Assembly: GCF_025766255.1 (NCBI RefSeq)
Contig: NW_026516924.1
Span: forward strand, 1-19,288
DNA length: 19,288 nt
From: Zychaea mexicana
Taxonomy: Eukaryota; Mucoromycota; Mucoromycetes; Mucorales; Lichtheimiaceae
Direction: 5' to 3'
Shown here: positions 17,300 to 19,288 of the stretch, piece after piece
How the letters are laid out: each line of letters opens with the position of its first letter
Numbering within the stretch: position 1 is the stretch's first letter
Notes under the pieces: generated by a model
Seen by the model: the letters and a program-made list of their open reading frames with translations, nothing else
Databases searched by the model: none
What the model was told of the DNA's origin: nothing
Made by a program: the position numbers and the translations under genes

Positions 17300-19222
17300 A
17301 TGTCTGATGAACGTGAACTCGACCTTTGTGCTGCACTGAGATGGGCATTAGACAACCGTGGTACGTTTTCATGTTTTAAAAAAGCACCAGTGTAAAACAA
17401 ACATTCTGTACGAAACTAATTATCTTACAGATATCGCAGATGTTATTAGAGAGGTTAGCGAGGTCTTTGACGGCAAGGGGTATAGCACCTCTATTTTTAA
17501 AAGATGGCAGCCAGTATGTATTACATCCTGTTGAATAGTAATGTCCTACAAATAAATCCTAACTTTTTTTCTTACATAGCCAGCTCCAGTCAGACAGAAT
17601 AACAATGACGTGCCACAGCGCACTCTAGTAAGTGCTCACTTTATTGTTCTGCGGTATAATACAGATACGCCTCGATTAACGTCAAAGAGAAATTAGTCTC
17701 CCCTTGAAAGAGAGATACAGGAAAGGAATGATCGTCACAAGGATTTGTTTGCACAACAGGTTCGCATAGACTGGCTCAAGGAGCGTCAGGCAAGCGACGC
17801 ACGGGCAGCAACATTGTCTTTGTCACTAAGAAAACGAAAGGCGGTAGATGGTAGAGCCCAGGCAGCTGAACAGGGACCAGCGACAAATGATAATACTGAA
17901 GCAGACAGTAACCAAGAGGAAAATGGTATGTTAAATCTATTTACATTACCTGTATTGACATGCTCATTAATAAATCTACATGTGCTATTTTCCGTCAAAG
18001 CAGAGGATGCCAATAGTGCAATGCAAGTGGATCTTAACTCATTGGATATCGACCTGAACAGCGAGCCTGATGATAATACGCAACCAACAGCAGCAAACAA
18101 CAACCATACAGATGGCAATGACAGTGAGGATCAGCAGGACGACTCATTTGTGCCAGCTACAGCTTCTTCTTCGAAGAATGGCGACACTGCAGATAGTTTT
18201 GAAGCAATGACAAATGTGACAAGCTTACCCGGAAGCGTTCGAGACCCTTCTGAACATGGCGATGACCGGGAAAGTATTGAGCGCATAACAAGGACCACTG
18301 AATCAGGCCAGGCTTCCAATGATGCGCATGTAGACCTTGGCACCCAAGTAGCCTTGTCGTCAGGTCGTGCTCTTCGGAACACATGGAAAAGTGGAGGAAG
18401 GTTTCTGACAGGTAATCACACAAAAGAAAATAACATTTCGTATACAGTGCTTTCAAACTTACCAGTATATTTGTAGAGGTCAACAGTATCTGTAACCGAG
18501 ACTTTGATGGCAGATTCAAGTTTTTCAGCGAGGTGGCCGACTTTGCGGCAGTGTTGAGGAACAGCGTCGGCAATGTCGAGATTGAACCCTTGCAAGATCT
18601 TGTCAATGTCAAGCGCGTCGAGAGGTTGACAACCTCAAGCAGTGTCATAAATAAGGCAAAAGTTTGTGCAAACCGCATAAGCAGATTGGCAGTGAATGGC
18701 AGCATGGTCGAGTTTATGCACATGGTCGAACGCATCAACATTGCCTACTACCGCTACGACTACCATATCAATAAAAAAGGCAAGCTCAAAGACTTTGATG
18801 AAGGTGTGTTCCAGCACCTGTCGACAAAGACTGCGCAACAGCTTGTCTCAAAAATATGCCAAGGCTGTCGACGGTACATCCAGCTGGTCCGCGAGTTTGG
18901 AGTGGGACTAGTCCTGCTACCAGCTACTTTTAACCCGACAAAGCTAGAATCTGTAAGTACATTATACAATGTGGCCGTTATTTATTGTGTATGTGAGTGC
19001 CTTACTGTCCCTCTTTTGTAGATGTCTGAGGATGCGTTCGTACAAGTACTTTCTACAGTCGACAAAGATTTATTCAAGGCGCGACTAGAGTGGGTTGTCA
19101 AGGATCTGATTATACCAAAGCAAGCAACAGCCGTAGTGGACTTTGCCAGAAATAATCACCATGCATTCGAGTCAAGAAAGGATCGGCGTAGATTGGAAGA
19201 CAATAGTATTACAGAAAATTGA
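17300..19222 (+). CDS. Gene 3: seven-exon protein of unknown function (~502 aa)
   Basis: Exons 17300-17360, 17431-17513, 17580-17627, 17697-17925, 18001-18411, 18477-18952 and 19022-19222; all junctions are GT-AG and keep frame (1509 nt). Introns are 65-75 nt. Residues 1-48 form a compact helical segment (DIADVIREVSEVFDGKGYS); 65-112 form a charged helix, possibly coiled coil, ending in a nuclear-signal-like RKRK; 115-270 are acidic, rich in Asn, Asp, Ser and Thr, and probably disordered; 278-502 look globular and helical (for example NGSMVEFMHMVERINIAYYR and KICQGCRRYIQLVREFG) with a basic end. No family recognised; a nuclear, protein- or DNA-binding role is only inferred. Intron 4 (17926-18000) ends in AAGCAG, so two acceptors 3 nt apart would give 501 or 502 residues, and it has no in-frame stop. 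Confidence 0.75.
17926..18000 (+). other. Intron 4 of gene 3, stop-free and 3n in length
   Basis: This 75-nt interval has GTATGT at its 5-prime end and AAG or AAGCAG at its 3-prime end, with a CATTAAT branch-like site. It contains no stop in the exon frame. If retained it would insert about 25 residues including LNLFTLPVLTCSLINLHVLF, a strikingly hydrophobic stretch in an otherwise acidic, polar region. That contrast favours its being a real intron, with regulated retention as a possibility. Confidence 0.6.
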
Positions 19223-19227
19223 ATAAA
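19222..19227 (+). terminator. Poly(A) signal of gene 3
   Basis: AATAAA overlaps the last base of the TGA stop codon (19220-19222), giving an extremely short 3-prime untranslated region if used. Beyond it, two imperfect TATTGGGGG words (about 19230 and 19260) run to the end of the window. Confidence 0.6.
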
Positions 19228-19288
19228 CGTTATTGGGGGGCTGCACAAATTGAACGGACTATTGGGGGAGAAGCACTTTTGTAACAAT

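Overview
The window looks like nuclear DNA of a filamentous or early-diverging fungus, with Mucoromycota my best guess at low to moderate confidence. The basis is: genes split by introns of about 62-99 nt with GTA-type donors, YAG acceptors and CTAAC/CTAAT branch sites; a TATA box 55-85 nt upstream of each start codon; AATAAA very close to the stop codons; moderate GC; and no bacterial gene layout. Species cannot be read from the sequence. No rRNA, tRNA, CRISPR array or recognisable transposase or reverse transcriptase was found.

About 70% of the window (1 to ~13650) is repeat-rich DNA with no convincing intact gene. In order: a poorly defined flank (1-522); a ~1.1 kb dispersed repeat A1 (523-1606); an unassigned stretch (1607-3320); a purine run followed by a pyrimidine-rich minisatellite (3325-4035); a diverged 80-bp tandem array (4086-4425); an AT-rich gene-free stretch; two arrays of a ~195-bp satellite (B1 5842-6660, B2 7262-7750); a second copy A2 of the 1.1 kb repeat (8303-9395); and two head-to-tail copies of a ~2 kb composite element (E1 9396-11336, E2 11337-13646). 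Each E copy carries an internal array of a ~205-bp satellite (4 units in E1, 6 in E2). E2 ends in a long hairpin. By eye the 195-bp and 205-bp satellites descend from one ancestral repeat, although they sit in different arrays.

Just past the E2 hairpin, a GC-rich gene stub on the minus strand (13643-13885) has its own TATA box. It carries an in-frame TAG, and its reading frame stops exactly at the element edge.

The right end (15.0-19.2 kb) holds three intact, spliced plus-strand genes in head-to-tail order. They encode ~221 (or 252), 141 and ~502 residues. None matches a family I recognise. Gene 2 has an acidic tail; gene 3 has a predicted N-terminal helical/basic part, an acidic low-complexity middle and a ~225-residue globular C-terminal region. 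Gene 3 contains a stop-free intron of 3n length that would encode a hydrophobic segment if retained. The shared orientation and similar promoters suggest independently transcribed neighbours; nothing shows that they act together.
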